NCBI GenBank assembly: GCA_037577475.1
Contig: CM075202.1
Location: 7,610,501 to 7,674,500 of the forward strand
Length of the DNA: 64,000 nt
Source: Chaunax sp. Z400
Lineage: Eukaryota; Chordata; Actinopteri; Lophiiformes; Chaunacidae
Reading direction: 5' to 3'
Shown: positions 1 through 14,136 of the stretch, one piece after another
Position numbering within the stretch: the first letter of the stretch is position 1
Layout: every line of letters starts with the position of its first letter
Notes under the pieces: model-generated
The model's input: only the letters and a program-made list of their open reading frames with translations
What the model was told of the DNA's origin: nothing
The model's database searches: none
Program-made: the position numbers and the translations under genes

Positions 1-3000
1 CTTAACTGGAAATGTTTTCTAGATATAGAGGGTTTAACAGGAAATATGCCGTCTGTAAGTTAAATCTCTGCTGTGTTACAGCTGGCAGACATAGAGTGTC
101 ACGGCATACTTTTATTTATACAGAGATGCTGCAGAATATGACTTAAAACCTCACATTAAAATTGGAGAATGAGGAGAGGATTTCTCTGTCTTACTGGTCT
201 CAGGTAAAGTGTGACTAATGCTCCATCTAGGCCAGTGAGAGCTGCGTGAAGGCAGAATTCATTACTCCAGATCGAGCTGGGTCACACTCTCTAATCCCAG
301 ACCCCTACCTGTCTGACTGCTACAGAGTCATGGGAAAAAAATCTCTCACACCCACTCATTTTGTTTCTCACACACACACACAAACACACACACACACTTT
401 CTCCTTCCTGCAAAGTCTATTTTCTTACCAATCCCCTGTCTCTCTCTCTCTCTCTCGCCCCAAATCCCTCCTGGAATCTCAAACCTGTGTGTGAACCAGA
501 CTGCAGGTCTGACTGATATGAGTTTTTCAAGACTGAGCCTCCAGATCTTTAAATCCATCCACATCTATGACAAGTGTAAGTGACCTCTGGAAGTTTCTTT
601 CCTGTCAGTGCAGAAAATCCACTGAATCAAAGATTGTCCACTAAACAATAGATAGGAATATTTATCATAATAAAAAACACAACAGGTTTCTACTTCTTCA
701 ATCGGAGAGTCTCTCATTACAATCCCATAGACAACCGTTGAAGCATGATATGAATCCCATCGTGGGTGGAGTACACACACAACACCACATCTGATTTTAA
801 TAAACCCAATATTACTCACAAAAATGCTTCTAAGCCATAAATAATAAAGAAATCCAACTGACCAGACAGACAACAAACATTGCTTGTGATAAGTAATGGT
901 TTATTAGACAGTGGAGTCAGTGGGCGTAACAAAGTTAGATAATATTTGCAAAAATATTTTATAATTTAATTTTTTTTTATATAGATGCCAAATGAGTGAG
1001 TTTTTCCAACAACACAATAACACAATATGTGTTTCTGACTAACGCTGCCTGTATGTAAGTGTTTGTTTACAGACTTTACTAACTTATCATGTTCAAAAGA
1101 GCGTTCTTTTTAAAAGGGAAGAAAAAAAGAGAGACCTGAGGCGAAGGCAAAGGTGAAAGGTTAGAGTTTATGGAGGAGGTGGAAAAGGGAAACCAGCAGA
1201 CAGACGCCAAAGAGGACGTTGAGACGCCGCTAATTTCCTTCCTATTAAGACAATGCATGATTTGAAACAGAATCACCAAAAAGAAAACTAAGATAATACA
1301 GTTGTTTACTTATTTTAATATATGTACTTATATGTTGTGATTTGTTCAGTCATTATCGTGAGGAAACATTGGGTTTGTAGGACAATAATCGGTGGATGAT
1401 GAGAGTCCTGCAGCTCTTGGTCTTTAAATAACATTTTTCTATACTGTAAGATATTTAAGATATAAAAAAAGTTTACCATTTACAACCTCCATTGTTGTCC
1501 GTTAGCTAGCTATCCTGCTTAACCCAGTTTTACATTACTATTAGATGAAACCAGTCTTCTGAACTTGGAGGTTGTGACCCCTTAAAAGGTCCCAAATAAA
1601 ATCATGGAATCTCTATTTTTTTTATTTGTTTTATTTGTTTTTTTCTACATCTTTTTATGTTTTCCTGGTTTTGTTTATGTTCTTGTGAAAATAGGGGGTG
1701 CTTCAAGCTTCAAAAATGCCTCAAATAAACCACTCTAATGAAGACAAATCAAAAACAATGGGAAGCACTGCATTAAACAAACAAGATAATCCTCATCATC
1801 CTCAACTGGATTTAAGATGAGCTCCTTCCATCATTCCCAATCCAATTGTGCAGAATACATGTAAACACTGTGCATGTCTGGAATATGTTGAACTTTACAT
1901 TTGATATGTTTAAAGTTTACATTTCTCTGTTTCAGTTTTCAATCTTAAGTTGTAAGAATGCTGCACTGAAGGTCTGGTGAGGTTTAAGCACATAAAACAC
2001 TTGGAAAAGATCACGTTTTGGCTTAAAATACCTTGTTTTTTGTCACCACAAATGCAGAGATGCAAAATGTTGCTATGTCTCATTAAAAATGTGCGGTTTG
2101 CAGTTTTAAAATGTCCTGACGTCTCATCAAAAAATTCCAGGTTTTGTTGCCACAAAGAAAGCTACAGCTAAATTGAAGTAGTCTTGAATAGTCTCTCACT
2201 TGACAGCCGTCTGGCCTAGGTCTCACACCATATATAACACACCATATATAATTTTTTTCTATAAATGTTGATATGTAAGAACTTCACAAATTTAACATAT
2301 CCATGGTTTGCAGACCATGCATTTCCACCTTTTTATTCTAGAGACTGGTCTGTGGTTCCCTGTCCTTGGTAACATGTTGAGCCTCCCCCCAAGTTGAGGT
2401 CATCATGGCCAGCTCATTCATCACAGCCCAGTGCCAGGTCAGTTCAGTTTTTTTTCTTTTGCCTGGCAGATTTTCTGGATTTACCTCCGTTTGCAGCACA
2501 CGGCTCAGCAATCACAATCATCTCTTTCTTTTTCACTGATTTCTTGTTTTTGGTTTTTCTGTGCAACTCCAGAGTTATGAGTCAGTCCAAATGATGCCAC
2601 ATATCCTTCTCAGGCATCCGTTGTGGAATCCTTTTTAATATCAGCTTTGGTTTCCCACCAGCATTCAGAGCCCTCCCTGAGGATGGACTTGATGTTGTTA
2701 TTACAGAGAAAAACCTTTGTTTTAAAGCTGTTGCTTGGACTTCCAGATGTTGCAGATTTAGAATCCTGCCTTTTCCTTGATGTTCTGTGACGTCCTGTGT
2801 TTTTTGAATATCTGACAGGGCCAACCCAGCTGTTTCTGCTGCTTCCAGTCTTTATGCAATAAGACAAACAGCAGAGACAGGAACATGACATCAATCTTCT
2901 TATGTAACCCTGCAAAAGAAAGCAAATATGAACATTTTCCTAAATGTTGAGCATAGTCTGTCCTCTGATTGTTGTTTGTGCCTGTATGTTGAAGAGAGTT

Positions 3001-4145
3001 GAATAGATTTGCTCCAGTCATTACCACCACCCTGTGATCTGATGTTCCAGTTTGAACTCGCTAAACATGATCAATAACACACTGGAAGTCACACACACAT
3101 GCAAATGCAGATCAAACAGCCCAAATGGAAATTTTAAGCATTTAAACAAACCTAAGGCATAAATATACCAGTCTGATCCAGATCTGTGCCAACCACACGT
3201 ACGCTGCTCAGAGCCTCTGTCTCAGGCTTCATAACCACAGCAGGCAGTGACTTTAGCAGCTAGTGTCTGTGTTGAACTTCACTTTTAGCTCCCAGCATCT
3301 CACACTGTTCTTAGGTGTCAGACTCTGCCAGCCGCAGTGGGTATTCCAGGAGTTAGCCGTCATTAGCGGTCTCAGTGTTTTCTGCAGTGTGACCAGAGAT
3401 GAGCTCACCTTCTGTAGCTGCGGTTTGCTTCACAGCTCATGCTCTCTTCACCAACACACAGATGTCTGAGTATGTTGCTTGATTTATGTACGGATGAGTG
3501 GATGATGTCAAGTACACGGATGTAACACCTCATCTTGAGGGTTATCCACTTCTTTGTGTATTTGAGTATTTTTTTTACTGTTTGATTTTCAATTCAGTTT
3601 GTCAAATATTTTTTAGGTTAATTGTCTGATTGTCAGAAATTACCATCAAATATTCCCAGAGCAGGTAGTAACACCTTGAAATTGCTTATTTCATTCTAAC
3701 ATCTAAACAAAGCATATATTGAATTAACAATGATAATAAATAGAGATGCTGCGAATCATCACATATTGTTAGAAGTTATAGGATAAGTAAATGTTTGTCA
3801 TTTTGTCTCTATATGAATATTTTGTTCACTGAATCCAACATAATATCATAATTTGTTTGAAAGCACTTGTTCACTAAGCACTAACCTGATTTGTGCTTTG
3901 TAATACGATTTGCTCTTCTTCAGGCAAATACATTAAAAATCCCAGAAAGCCCCCCGCTGCTCCAGAAGGATGTTTTCCGTTTGATTTTCATCCCTGGCAG
4001 CATTCTTGTGGGCGTGTGTGGGTGTGTATCTGTGTGTTTGCGGTGGACATGCATGTTGTTTGTACCAGGCTATAAATTGCAAACAGGTTTAGTGTTTTAC
4101 ATTGGTGAGAGCCAGGAGTCTGTCTCTAAGCATTCATTGTGACTA

Positions 4146-4166
4146 TGTGTGTGTGTGTGTGTGTGT
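4146..4166. repeat. (TG)n microsatellite
   Basis: Short pure TG tract of about ten units, 135 bp before a much larger compound tract. Confidence 0.95.
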
Positions 4167-4299
4167 AAATCTATTGTTATGTGTTTGCTGACATGGTGCA
4201 TCATCCACAAGGTTGCTACTGTTGCTTTCCCAGCAGCACAATGAACAGACAATGCAGAGATGCTGAGCCCAACACTCCACGGCTTTATTTTGTTGAATG

Positions 4300-4300
<1 letters not shown>

Positions 4301-4331
<31 letters not shown>

Positions 4332-4374
4332 AGAGAGATAGAGATGTGTCTGTGTGTGTGTGTGTGCGTGTGTG

Positions 4375-4463
<89 letters not shown>
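4301..4463. repeat. Compound microsatellite (CA)n-(GA)n-(TG)n
   Basis: A (CA)14 tract at 4301-4328 runs into (GA)5, a short spacer, and then a (TG)n tract to 4463 that is interrupted by two GCG steps. The CA and TG arms are complementary on the same strand, so the locus can fold into a long hairpin. Confidence 0.95.
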
Positions 4464-4466
<3 letters not shown>

Positions 4467-5325
4467 GCATCTGAAGGAAAAATAGGAAAAGGGTTCAGAA
4501 GTTTTTAACAGTAAAGGAAATACTTTTCTTCAGCAAAGTCTTAATCCTTGATAGCAGCTAAACATGGTGATAACATCATTTGATAACAGGTAGCAGCTTG
4601 TTTTCTTTCTTTCAAACTGAAGGTGTGGCTGCTTCAGAAATGTTCAGTTGCCAACAGGCAACAGTCTGCTGCCAAATACAGCAAATAAAGCTATAATTGT
4701 TGCTTGAATTATACAAGTTTGTTTATCCCATATCTGCTATATTGTGTATTTGTTTCTGAAAGGGAATATATAATATTCAATTAATGCAGCTTACACCAAG
4801 ATAAACATTAACAGACTAAATTGCTATACAGTGGTTCAAACAATAAGGATTAAATGTACAATGTACATGTTTTTTGCAAAATTACCATGTTAATACCAAG
4901 AAATTTGATATTACGGGAAGAAATCTCAGCACAAACTTAAAGTTTAACAAATAATTTAACAAAAAAACACACTTCTGGGACTATTAAAAGCATGACACGT
5001 GCAACATCATGGAAGCTCATTGAACATGTAGTACAAACAGCCTCATATCACAGTTTCTTTCTTACTTTCAGTCAACAGAAACTGTAGCTGTTTTAAGGTT
5101 TAATTCAAGAACATACCCTTCATGCTCAGCACAGTACGTGAGGTGGCAAAGAGAGAGAGAGAGAGAGAGATGATGACAAAGGAAAGCTCCATCAGAAAAA
5201 AAACTTCCATGAATTATTCAACTCTCCCTTTGTGTGCTCTCCATTTATCTCTCAATCCTATGCTTTTCTCCTCTCCTCCCCGAGATGCTACAGACTCTGA
5301 CAGCTTTATTGTAGCTGCTGGGAGC

Positions 5326-5448
<123 letters not shown>

Positions 5449-5830
5449 TTCTTGTGTTCTTCTGAAGCTCTGGGCATTTGTGATGTGTGTATGCTGTGTT
5501 AAGTGCTGCATAATAGTGCAACGGTGCCTTGTGTCCACCCCCCACCACACACTCACAAGCACTCATAGCTCTTTAAATTACCTGGTAATGAGACAGACAA
5601 ATTACTCTCCTTTCTGCCTGTCTGCAGCTGAGGACTGTGGGAAACGTAGGCAGCTCAAGTGTTTCCTTTATTGCAGGGATGGCAAAGGACCAGGGTTATA
5701 ATTGGATTTCTAAAGGCAGAGGTGAGAAAGAAGACGAGGTTCATGTGATCAGTGAAGATGCTGGATTCACAGTTAATCATGATTTTGGTATAAGAAAGAG
5801 CAGAGAGGTGTTGGGAATATTTGGTATTCA

Positions 5831-6000
5831 TTACCTCCATCAAGGAGGTTATGTTTTTGCCGGCGTTGGTTGGTTGGTTGGTTGGTTTGTTGATTTGTTG
5901 GTTTGTTTGTTTGTTGGTTTGTTAACAGGATAACACAAAAAGTGATGAACGGATTTCGATGAAATTTTCAGGAGATGTCGGAAGTGGCCCAAGGAAGAAT
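5831..6000 (+). repeat. Interspersed repeat, CCAAGGAGGT-head family, copy 1
   Basis: The copy begins with a small palindrome (ACCTCC, loop, GGAGGT), continues with a 'TTATGTTTTTGCCGGCGTTG' motif and an expanded TTGG/TTTG tract, and then reads into 'GGATAACACAAAAAGTGATG' and 'CGGATTTCGATGAAATTTTC'. The same order of motifs recurs at 7417, 13282 and 38853, and inverted near 23848. The family is common in teleost DNA; I do not assign a class name. Confidence 0.75.
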
Positions 6001-6166
6001 GTTGTCCTTGTTATTGTTCAAATGGGAATGTTGTTGTCGTTGTTATTGTTCAAATGGGAATGTTGTCGTCGTTATTGTTCTAATGGAAATGTTGTCTTCG
6101 TTGTTATTGTTCAAATGGGAATGTTGTCATCGTTGTTATTGTTCAAATGGGAATGTTGTCGTCGTT
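6001..6166. repeat. Minisatellite, about 32-bp unit, five copies
   Basis: Tandem units built around 'TTATTGTTCAAATGGGAATG' followed by GTTGTCGTCG. The AAATGGG marker falls at about 6020, 6052, 6081, 6113 and 6145, so spacing is 32 bp except for one 29-bp unit that lost three bases. It directly follows interspersed repeat copy 1 and keeps open frames that I regard as non-coding. Confidence 0.9.
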
Positions 6167-7131
6167 GGATCAGCGGCAATATAATGAGTGAGTTGTCCCT
6201 ATTTTTAACTTTGACTAAAGATAAATCTAACAGAGCTGATTTGGGTTCCTTTAATGCATTTTAACCCAGCAAGTGTTAAATACTTCAACAAACAGGATGC
6301 AAAGAAAAAACTTAATCTCCTTGTTCTCAGAAAGGAGCTGGTCAGCTGATGCTGCACAAACTGGTTTCTGCTGCTTACTCACACACAGTCACACAGTGAC
6401 ACAGTTTGGCAGAATGCACGCAGACAGGCATAGCAGCACTCGCACTGGGTGGCCTGTTAGAATATTTGAAACTGGTCTAACTGGCATTGCTGCTCTCCGC
6501 CTCCTCGATATCTCACTTCTAATATACAAACACGGTACAGGTGTTTGACTCAGTCAGCTGAATCAACAGTTACATAAGTGCAGGTGTTGCCTTTGCTCTC
6601 AACAGAGCTAAGAGTTTTCTGTGCTGCATAATACAAATATTAATAGCACAAAAATGACAAACATGCCAACAGGCAACCAGTGATTGTCCAGTCAAGGCTT
6701 AGGAATCTTAGAGCATAGAAGGCCACTTTAACCATGTGTATTGTGTTGCTAGCGATGGGCGGGACAGGCAGACTCCTCAACTTACTAATATCACAGGTGC
6801 TCAGATGATCGGTACCCATGATCCAATGATGTTCTGAGAATCACCTGCTTTTAATCACCTGCTGCGTAGTCTTCTTAACCTAGGCTGTGCAGTGTGCACA
6901 AACCATGCCAGACAAAAGTCTAATACAAATCAAAGAACAGCCTTAACAGACAATAGTCAAAGGATCACTGATATGATTGGCTGTCAGTTACCCAGTGCCT
7001 CAGTACAATGAAGGCCTCTCACTCTCTGTCTGTGAACTGGTTCTGTGGGCTCTCTCTGTTTCTGTTCATCTGCTCATGACAAAAGCTGACATAATAGAGT
7101 GGTGCTGAGTGGCAGAAACTGGTGCGCACAG

Positions 7132-7134
<3 letters not shown>

Positions 7135-7192
<58 letters not shown>
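7135..7192. repeat. (CA)n microsatellite
   Basis: Pure CA tract of about 29 units followed by CATA steps. Confidence 0.97.
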
Positions 7193-7196
<4 letters not shown>

Positions 7197-7416
7197 TACA
7201 TATAATGTAGATACAGGTGGAGTTACAGTATTGTAGCCTATTAACTTCCAAGCTAGTTATTTGATTGACAGAATATTTCAAACTATAAGGAAGTCCTGGT
7301 CTTGCAAACGTCTTGACTCGCTAGACAATATTGTTTTTGTTTTTGTTTTAGAACTGAATCTGATAACTCTGCACATGTTCTGCAAGGATTGATTTTCAAA
7401 CTATTATAAAGATATA

Positions 7417-7620
7417 TTACCTTCGCCAAGGAGGTTATGTTTTCACCCATGTCATTATAGGTTGGTTGGTTGGTTAGTTGGTAGGCTGGTTGGTGGGTTG
7501 GTTGGTTGGTTAGCTGGTTGGTTGGTTGGTTGGTTAGTTGGTTAGATGTTGGTTGGTTGGTTGATTTCCACGAAACTTGCTGGAGGGGTGGGGCACGCAT
7601 GAGAGGCAGTGGACCACATC
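7417..7620 (+). repeat. Interspersed repeat, CCAAGGAGGT-head family, copy 2, with GGTT expansion
   Basis: The head 'CGCCAAGGAGGTTATGTTTT' is followed by about 100 bp of GGTT/TAGT tetranucleotide repeats (7461-7562). The text 'CACGAAACTTGCTGGAGGGG' and 'GGGGCACGCATGAGAGGCAG' then matches the interior of the family. The tetranucleotide tract seems to have grown from the element's own GTTTGTTTG segment (inference). Confidence 0.75.
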
Positions 7621-9239
7621 ACCAGCCAGATGTTAAACTCCACCTTGCGTTGCAAACTTTATAGGCCATGCTGATTCCATCTTCTCAGTCCTGACTTCAT
7701 CCATAGTTTATTTTCTCTTTTTTTGTGCAAAAACATTGCAAAAAAAAAAGTGAAAGCAGTTGAAGGTGACAGTCTGCCTCTATGTTTCTTTTGTGGAGTC
7801 ATGTTTGAACATGCAAGTTTCTGTGAGGTCCCTGGAATTACCACTTTAATTTGTTTAGTGTTAACGACTAGTGTGCAGTCCTGGGTCTTGCCTGGTGTAT
7901 GCATTTGTCAAATCAAAAAAAAAATAGGTTAAATCTGTCCTCATGTCTGTTTCTCTCAGTTAAGGTTGGAAACAATATATTGTTGAGAAATATCACACTA
8001 TCTTCCTCAGCAGAGTAATGACATTTTCATTTTTCTTTAAGCATTTATTTTCCTGAACTACTGTTTACTATATAATACCAGCCTCTGAATAAAAAAACTG
8101 TTTGTTTGAACTAATAATAATGGAAATCACTGTTTTAGATGATACTTTGTGGTGATTTGGTACAATTGGAACTTGACGTAAACCATTTCACATTTACCAT
8201 TGTATCAGATTGATATTTAAGTTTATACTTTGGTGATTACCAACTTAAAGAAATATTGTAATTATACACTTGATGCACTCCCAGAGTTTTTATCCTCTTC
8301 CAATTTTAATCCCCAGCAAAAAAAAAAGCTTTATTAAACTGTTGAATATTAGTTGAGACTGTTGAGACTGACATTTGGCTACTTTACAGAGATGGCACAT
8401 CTGATACCATAACTTTATGATTGAAAACATGGGATAATCAAGAGATATCACATTTTATATTGGATGCATAGAAAACAGTCATTACTTTATACACTGTAAG
8501 TATAGGTAAGTCATTGTTGTGTGTTCATCTCCATACGAGTCAGGAATCTGAACCATGTTTCTATTGAAAACCAATGTAAAGGCCTAAGAGGTGTGTTTAT
8601 GCTAAGTAACCAGTCATCTTCACCATGGTTGTTTTTTAGAATCCATGTATTTACTTACTAGATTATGTCAGGCCAGTTATAATGTTAACATGCATCAACT
8701 TAAAACAGCCCTGGAGCTGTTTTTAAGAAACCATGTTGAGAGAAGAATTCCCAATTTTGCAGCCACAGCCACTAATGTGTCTTACAGATGCCTGTCAATG
8801 GCTGCTCTGCACAACTCAAGCTCCCCAAACATCTGTAAAACTCAGCCTCTCTCTGGGTTTGTCACCTCCTCTCTTCCGCCCACTCTTCCTTTTCTCTATG
8901 TTTTATTATCTCCACTCCTCGTTCCTAGCATGTTTCTGGCCTGCTGCTTTGCATCAGTGCAGGGAGTGCAACAGAAATTTATGAAGTCTCGGTGGCCTGC
9001 AGATGGGCAGTGCAGTGAGACGAAACAAAGATGTTCCACTTTGACTCTGTCAAATTAATTGCTTGTTCAACAGTGTGGAAGTTAATGGATGTGTTTGTTA
9101 CACTGCTTTCCACATTGAGTATGATACAGAATAGAATAGAATAGACCTGTTGTCCAGTAAATGTAACATGTTGTAACATTCTGGGGGTGTAGGCTAAGAA
9201 AACTGATTTGACTCATTTGTCTCAACATTATTCAAAGCA

Positions 9240-9400
9240 ATAGATTAAAGTACAGTATAGATTGGCTATCCAGGTTTATCTAAGCTTAGTTTATCTTAGA
9301 TTAGCTTAATATAACAGTTAGAAACAGGAGGAAACAGCTTGTCTGGCCCTGTTGAATGGTACCAAAATCCATCCACCATGTTATACTAATTAGGTTTAAT
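9240..9400. repeat. Degraded interspersed repeat fragment (TTAGCTTA / GAAACAG family)
   Basis: Contains 'AGATTAGCTTAATATAACAG', then a GGAGGAAACAGCTTGTCTGGCC motif of which the first 20 bases are the diagnostic part. The better-preserved copy at 43028-43318 shows the same order of motifs. No open frame is associated. Confidence 0.5.
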
Positions 9401-12400
9401 ATCTGAAGTGTAAAAACAACCATCTGTTGTCACTGGCACAGTGACTTGCTTCTAGGATGTATGCTAAATTAGGCAAACTGAACCCTTCTCAAGCCTCATA
9501 TTTAAATATAACAGTGGTATCAGACTTCTCATTAACTACTCACAAGACTGTTTGTATGTAACAAGAGGAAGAGGAAACAGAAAACATGCAATGACAATAG
9601 GGAGCCTGGCCTAAGTCAAACCACCTAGTAACACAGGAAGAGCTACTGAAACTTGTCTGAAACCATTGCATAAAATGAGCCTTTAGAAAACTAAGAAAAG
9701 CTGTACGTATGTAGTACGTATGTATCATTAGAATTATAACATTGTGAAGGAAAACAAGAAGGGAAATCCATGTCAGCCTCTACTGTGTCTCATGGCTAAA
9801 AGATGTTCAGTCAACAGGACGGGTCAACAGATGCTGTAAAACCCCTGTAGCACATGCAGCTCTACTATCCATAAATATCATACAGTATGTGAGTGGCTGA
9901 AAGGGTTCAGTATTTGTCCTATAAACAGAAAACCTGGAAGATCCTCATTTCTTTACATTATTTTATTCTACTGGGTTCTTTTGCACCTTTCAGGAATCTA
10001 TTAACAGTGGGTCATCTGTGTTGTGAGGTCATTCAATCAGGAAATTTTTGGGGCTCTAAAAGTGCCTGGTGCAGCACCACTTGTGACATTTTGGACTTTC
10101 CAGGTCTCTATGCACTCATTATTAGTTATTGATCAATGTTGTCAACAGGTCATCAAATCCTAACTTGATATGAAAGATATGCAATAATTTACTTTGCCTA
10201 CATAACGCCTCTAAATAGATAAAACTCACTCTGACTTAGTGTGAATAATAAAATTTGTAAAAATTTCCCTTAACATTTTTTACAGCTTTTTTGATAATTG
10301 TTTAATATTTCATAAAACTTCAGTCATTATAAAAGTAACATTTTGTGTTTTCCATTAATTCATGCTCTGGGTCATTTTAATGCTGTTAGGTTTGGAATTA
10401 TTCCCTCGTGATAATCTCTGCTCGATGATCACGAGCTCACATATCAGCCTGATATTGTGTATCTTAAGGAAGAATTTGAATCAAAGCTGATCCTGCCATT
10501 CTGCATTAATCTCTGACATTAATATGGATGACCCTGTTTTAGTAAATGCACAACACAAAAGATTTCAACCATTAGAAAGTCAGGTTACCTGTCTCATTGT
10601 GATGAATGTGATGACTAAAACATCTCATTGGGGCTTCGACAGTACAGTATATGATGTCTGCCTAAGCAGAGCAGTACGTGAGTCACATGCACCCATCACT
10701 TCTTAAAGAAATGAGCAGTGTGCGTAAACTAGATGAGGTGTTGGAGGGATTACATTTACTATACAGATACTCGTATTGCCGTTAAAAGAGCTTGCAGTCA
10801 TTTCTTCACACCTTTAAAATTCATACAATTCTCCTCCACCTATCCTGTATGGCCTCCTTTCACACTGTGGCAGATGTTTCCTGTTGCACTGAGTGGGAGA
10901 AATACGTGTTTCTCTTGGAACATAAGCAACAGATGGTGAGAACAGAACAGGAAAAAAGAAAGGTGCGCTAATAGATAACACTGAATCATGGTGCCATGCA
11001 GAGAAGGAGACCCATTTATCACTTGCCTGGGTGATCACATGTCTTTGTTACTTCAGATATAAGGGGATCACACACAGTGCAAAGACTTTGAGAGTGTATT
11101 TGAGTTTTTGGGAGGTTGTTCTAACAATTTTAGAGATGAGAACTTAAATAATAATGTGTTGTTATTGATTTACTGATTAAACGTTTGTCTTTAACCTTGT
11201 TAAGCCCTGCAATTCTTGCACTATAATAAACATGGAATAAAAAATGTAGAAAATGTTTTATATTCCACTCAAACATGATGCTTATTTATATTACATGTAC
11301 TTACAGAAAATCTGTAACCTCCTTTACTTTTAAAAGTGGAGTGTTTCTGGAGAAACGTAGCTGACGTGCACATGTGGAAATATGTAGTTCACTTGATCCC
11401 CATGGCTGGTTTAGTATTTCACAGGTGTCTTGAAGAGGAAAAGCTGCTTCTCATTCAATTCAGAACGCACTTTCTCCCACGCAATGATTTCCTCAGCACT
11501 TATTTCCTTTCTTATCTTTATAAGACGTGTGTTTCACTGATGATAATCTGAGCTACTTAAATCTTCCTTCCTTGATGGTCTTACTTCCCTTGGAAATCAG
11601 TGGGATAGAGATTATGTCAAGGTTGCAGCTGTTAAAGGGACAGACTGATGACATGCAGCGATCACCCCCCAAATAAGGTCAAATTCTGCCTGCTACTTTT
11701 TCTCTTTATTCGTTAATCTGCTCCCCTCCATTTCCCACTTTTTCTTTTATTCGTATGATTAAATCAACTTTTCTGATGAGCTTTTCCTAGCTCTGCTTTC
11801 CATTTTTATGATCTAAAATCCCACTATGTTCTTGTTGATTGCTCATCATCACCCCATCTCTGTGTCTATTTCTCTCTCTATGTATTTCCCTCTCTTGGCC
11901 AAATAGTGTTTTTATACAGCAGAGTATTTAATTTGATGATTAAAAAGGTGGCCATCCACCATGAGGACAACAAATTCGACATCCTTTAGAGGACACTGCA
12001 TATGCACGCACATGGACAATCATGATAAGTGGCTTTAAAACAGGAGCACTCCTGCATGCGAACACATGATTAAAAATGAAAGTCAACATGTCAGGTCTCA
12101 CTCTTCTCAGCTCGCTGACGGAATTTGACACAGATGCTAGTAAAGCTAGTAAAGGTCTGCAACCATGATCGCGGCTCTGCAGCTACTTAAGCAAGGTGAT
12201 TTGATCAAGATGCTAATACTGGCATTCGGAGGTTTAGCAGGAGTAATATTCATCATCTTAGTTCAGTTTGTTCAGATGTTGACATTCCCTAGTTAGCATG
12301 AAACACAAGGTAAACCAAAGTACTGCTGAAGCTGATGGGGATTTCTGTTCTGATGATGGTGCTTGATGAGTATTGACCATATTGTTCAGTACGCTCAAGC

Positions 12401-13281
12401 ACTTAGTGTGCTGAGCTGCCTCTTTAGGCAATTTATCAAATGTTTGCCTTTTTATTATATTGTCTTTACGCTTTGTTTGTTCAGCTTCAATCTAAATTTT
12501 GTGCTTTTTAAAACCAGAAAGATTTAGTGATCTGCTTTAATGAGTCACTGTAGCTAAGATAAGGAGTAAAGCACACTGCATTTGTTAATGTTATCACCAT
12601 TTATTTAAAAAAGGAACAGATAAGAGAGGGCTGTTGTAGTCAAAGTAAGAGACATAATAATTGATAAGAACCAACTAGCATGTGATTCATCTCTGACTGT
12701 GTGAAATTCATTGGAGCGAATGGTGAAAGCATATGATCTCACTGGCTCTTTATCAGAACGCTACAGAGAAAATCACTCCTCCAGCTACCAGTAATGATCA
12801 GAAAATAATCTGGCAGCCAGATTATTGATGTCGTTTAGGGTAACAGATTTGTAACAATCCATGCAACTTGTGTCTGTGATGTCTGAGTGTGTGTAGTGAC
12901 TGAAAAAGCAATAACATCACAGATACAGGAAGTGGCAGGGCTATCTGGTGAAATTGGTTTCCTGCTGTGGTTTCTCACTTCTGCTGGTGAGTTCAAAAGA
13001 GTGCAGCAAAAAAAAGAAAGAAAAAGAAATCACATATCTTCTTAAACAATAGTGAAAGAAGTTTCTTTACTCAGTTAAGAATACAAATACAACAATGGGG
13101 AAATACTGACAAGTAAACAAACTACAAACAAACACACTACATTCAAAATCATATTAGAAAAAATGGGCTTAATGGATTAAAAGCAAAGATTTAAATTCTG
13201 ACATATTATTATAAATTATATTACTAGATTGTTGCTAGTAATGTAATCTATGTTACTGTTTGGTGGAGCTAGCGTGAATTA

Positions 13282-13475
13282 ATTACCTCTGCCAAGGAGG
13301 TAATGTTTTCGCCGGCGTTGGCATGTTTGTTTGTCTTTTAGTGGGATTACACAAAAACTACTTGCCAGATTTTCCTGAAACTTGGTGGGAGTGTTGGGCA
13401 TATGACAGGGAAGACCACATTAAACTTTGGAGTTGATCTGGATACAAGGGAGGCTCCAGGAATTTTTAAAATACA
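13282..13475 (+). repeat. Interspersed repeat, CCAAGGAGGT-head family, copy 3
   Basis: Starts 'ATTACCTCTGCCAAGGAGGT', has 'TTTTCGCCGGCGTTGG', a GTTTGTTTGTC segment, 'GATTACACAAAAACTACTTG', and an interior reading 'CTGAAACTTGGTGGGAGTGT' then 'GGAGTTGATCTGGATACAAG'. It is one of the better-preserved copies in the window. Confidence 0.8.
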
Positions 13476-14100
13476 TTTTCTACAAATTCAAACAAATAAC
13501 GTTTTGTTCTATTCCCGTTTTTGTAATTTTTCCTATTAAATGAAGACGTGTTGCCAGATGTTTTGCTAGTCAGTCCAACTGGTGAGAGTATTCTTGTGGG
13601 AATGTGATGATGTCAACGTATATCCTCTGTAAAGTACAACTCTTCAATTGTACAAAATAACTTTGCGCCACTTTTTCTCATATTCCAACTGCATTCCTCT
13701 GTTTTTTTGAAGGTGAGCTTAGAATTATTTTAGCATATGTGTTGTTGTTTACTTGTTTCCATAATCCACTGTCTACACTTACATCAGCTGGCCAGATAGA
13801 AGCTTATTTTTCATTCATTACTCACACATGATGTCAGTGCAGCACTCACACACCCACAAACTCAGCAGCAGTGACTAATGTGTTTATGAGAAGCGAGGGC
13901 TTCTGTTCAACACACTGTCTGGGAGAGTAGGTGGGAGACCAACATGACGATCCACGCTGCTGTATCACAGCTATTTCTGTAGATGTGATCACTACTATAA
14001 CGCTGTCATTTCACATCTATCTGCCTGATATTTGGCGACCTTTCAGAGTCATCCACAGTTGTGTGTTAATAGAGAGCTGACGTTTACATACAGCAGATGG

Positions 14101-14102
<2 letters not shown>

Positions 14103-14134
<32 letters not shown>
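14103..14134. repeat. (CA)n microsatellite
   Basis: Pure CA tract of 16 units, about 500 bp upstream of the CpG-rich afadin promoter region. Confidence 0.95.

Positions 14135-14136
<2 letters not shown>

Noticed and set aside
4260..4508. Long open frames across CA/GT microsatellites (also at 5122-5566, 31174-31641, 33537-33907, 39851-40315)
   Set aside because: They are translations of dinucleotide repeats with no conserved flanking sequence, so not genes.
10405..10435. Hairpin with 8-bp stem CTCGTGAT / ATCACGAG
   Set aside because: Short stem with a 15-base loop, of a kind expected by chance in 64 kb; no associated element.
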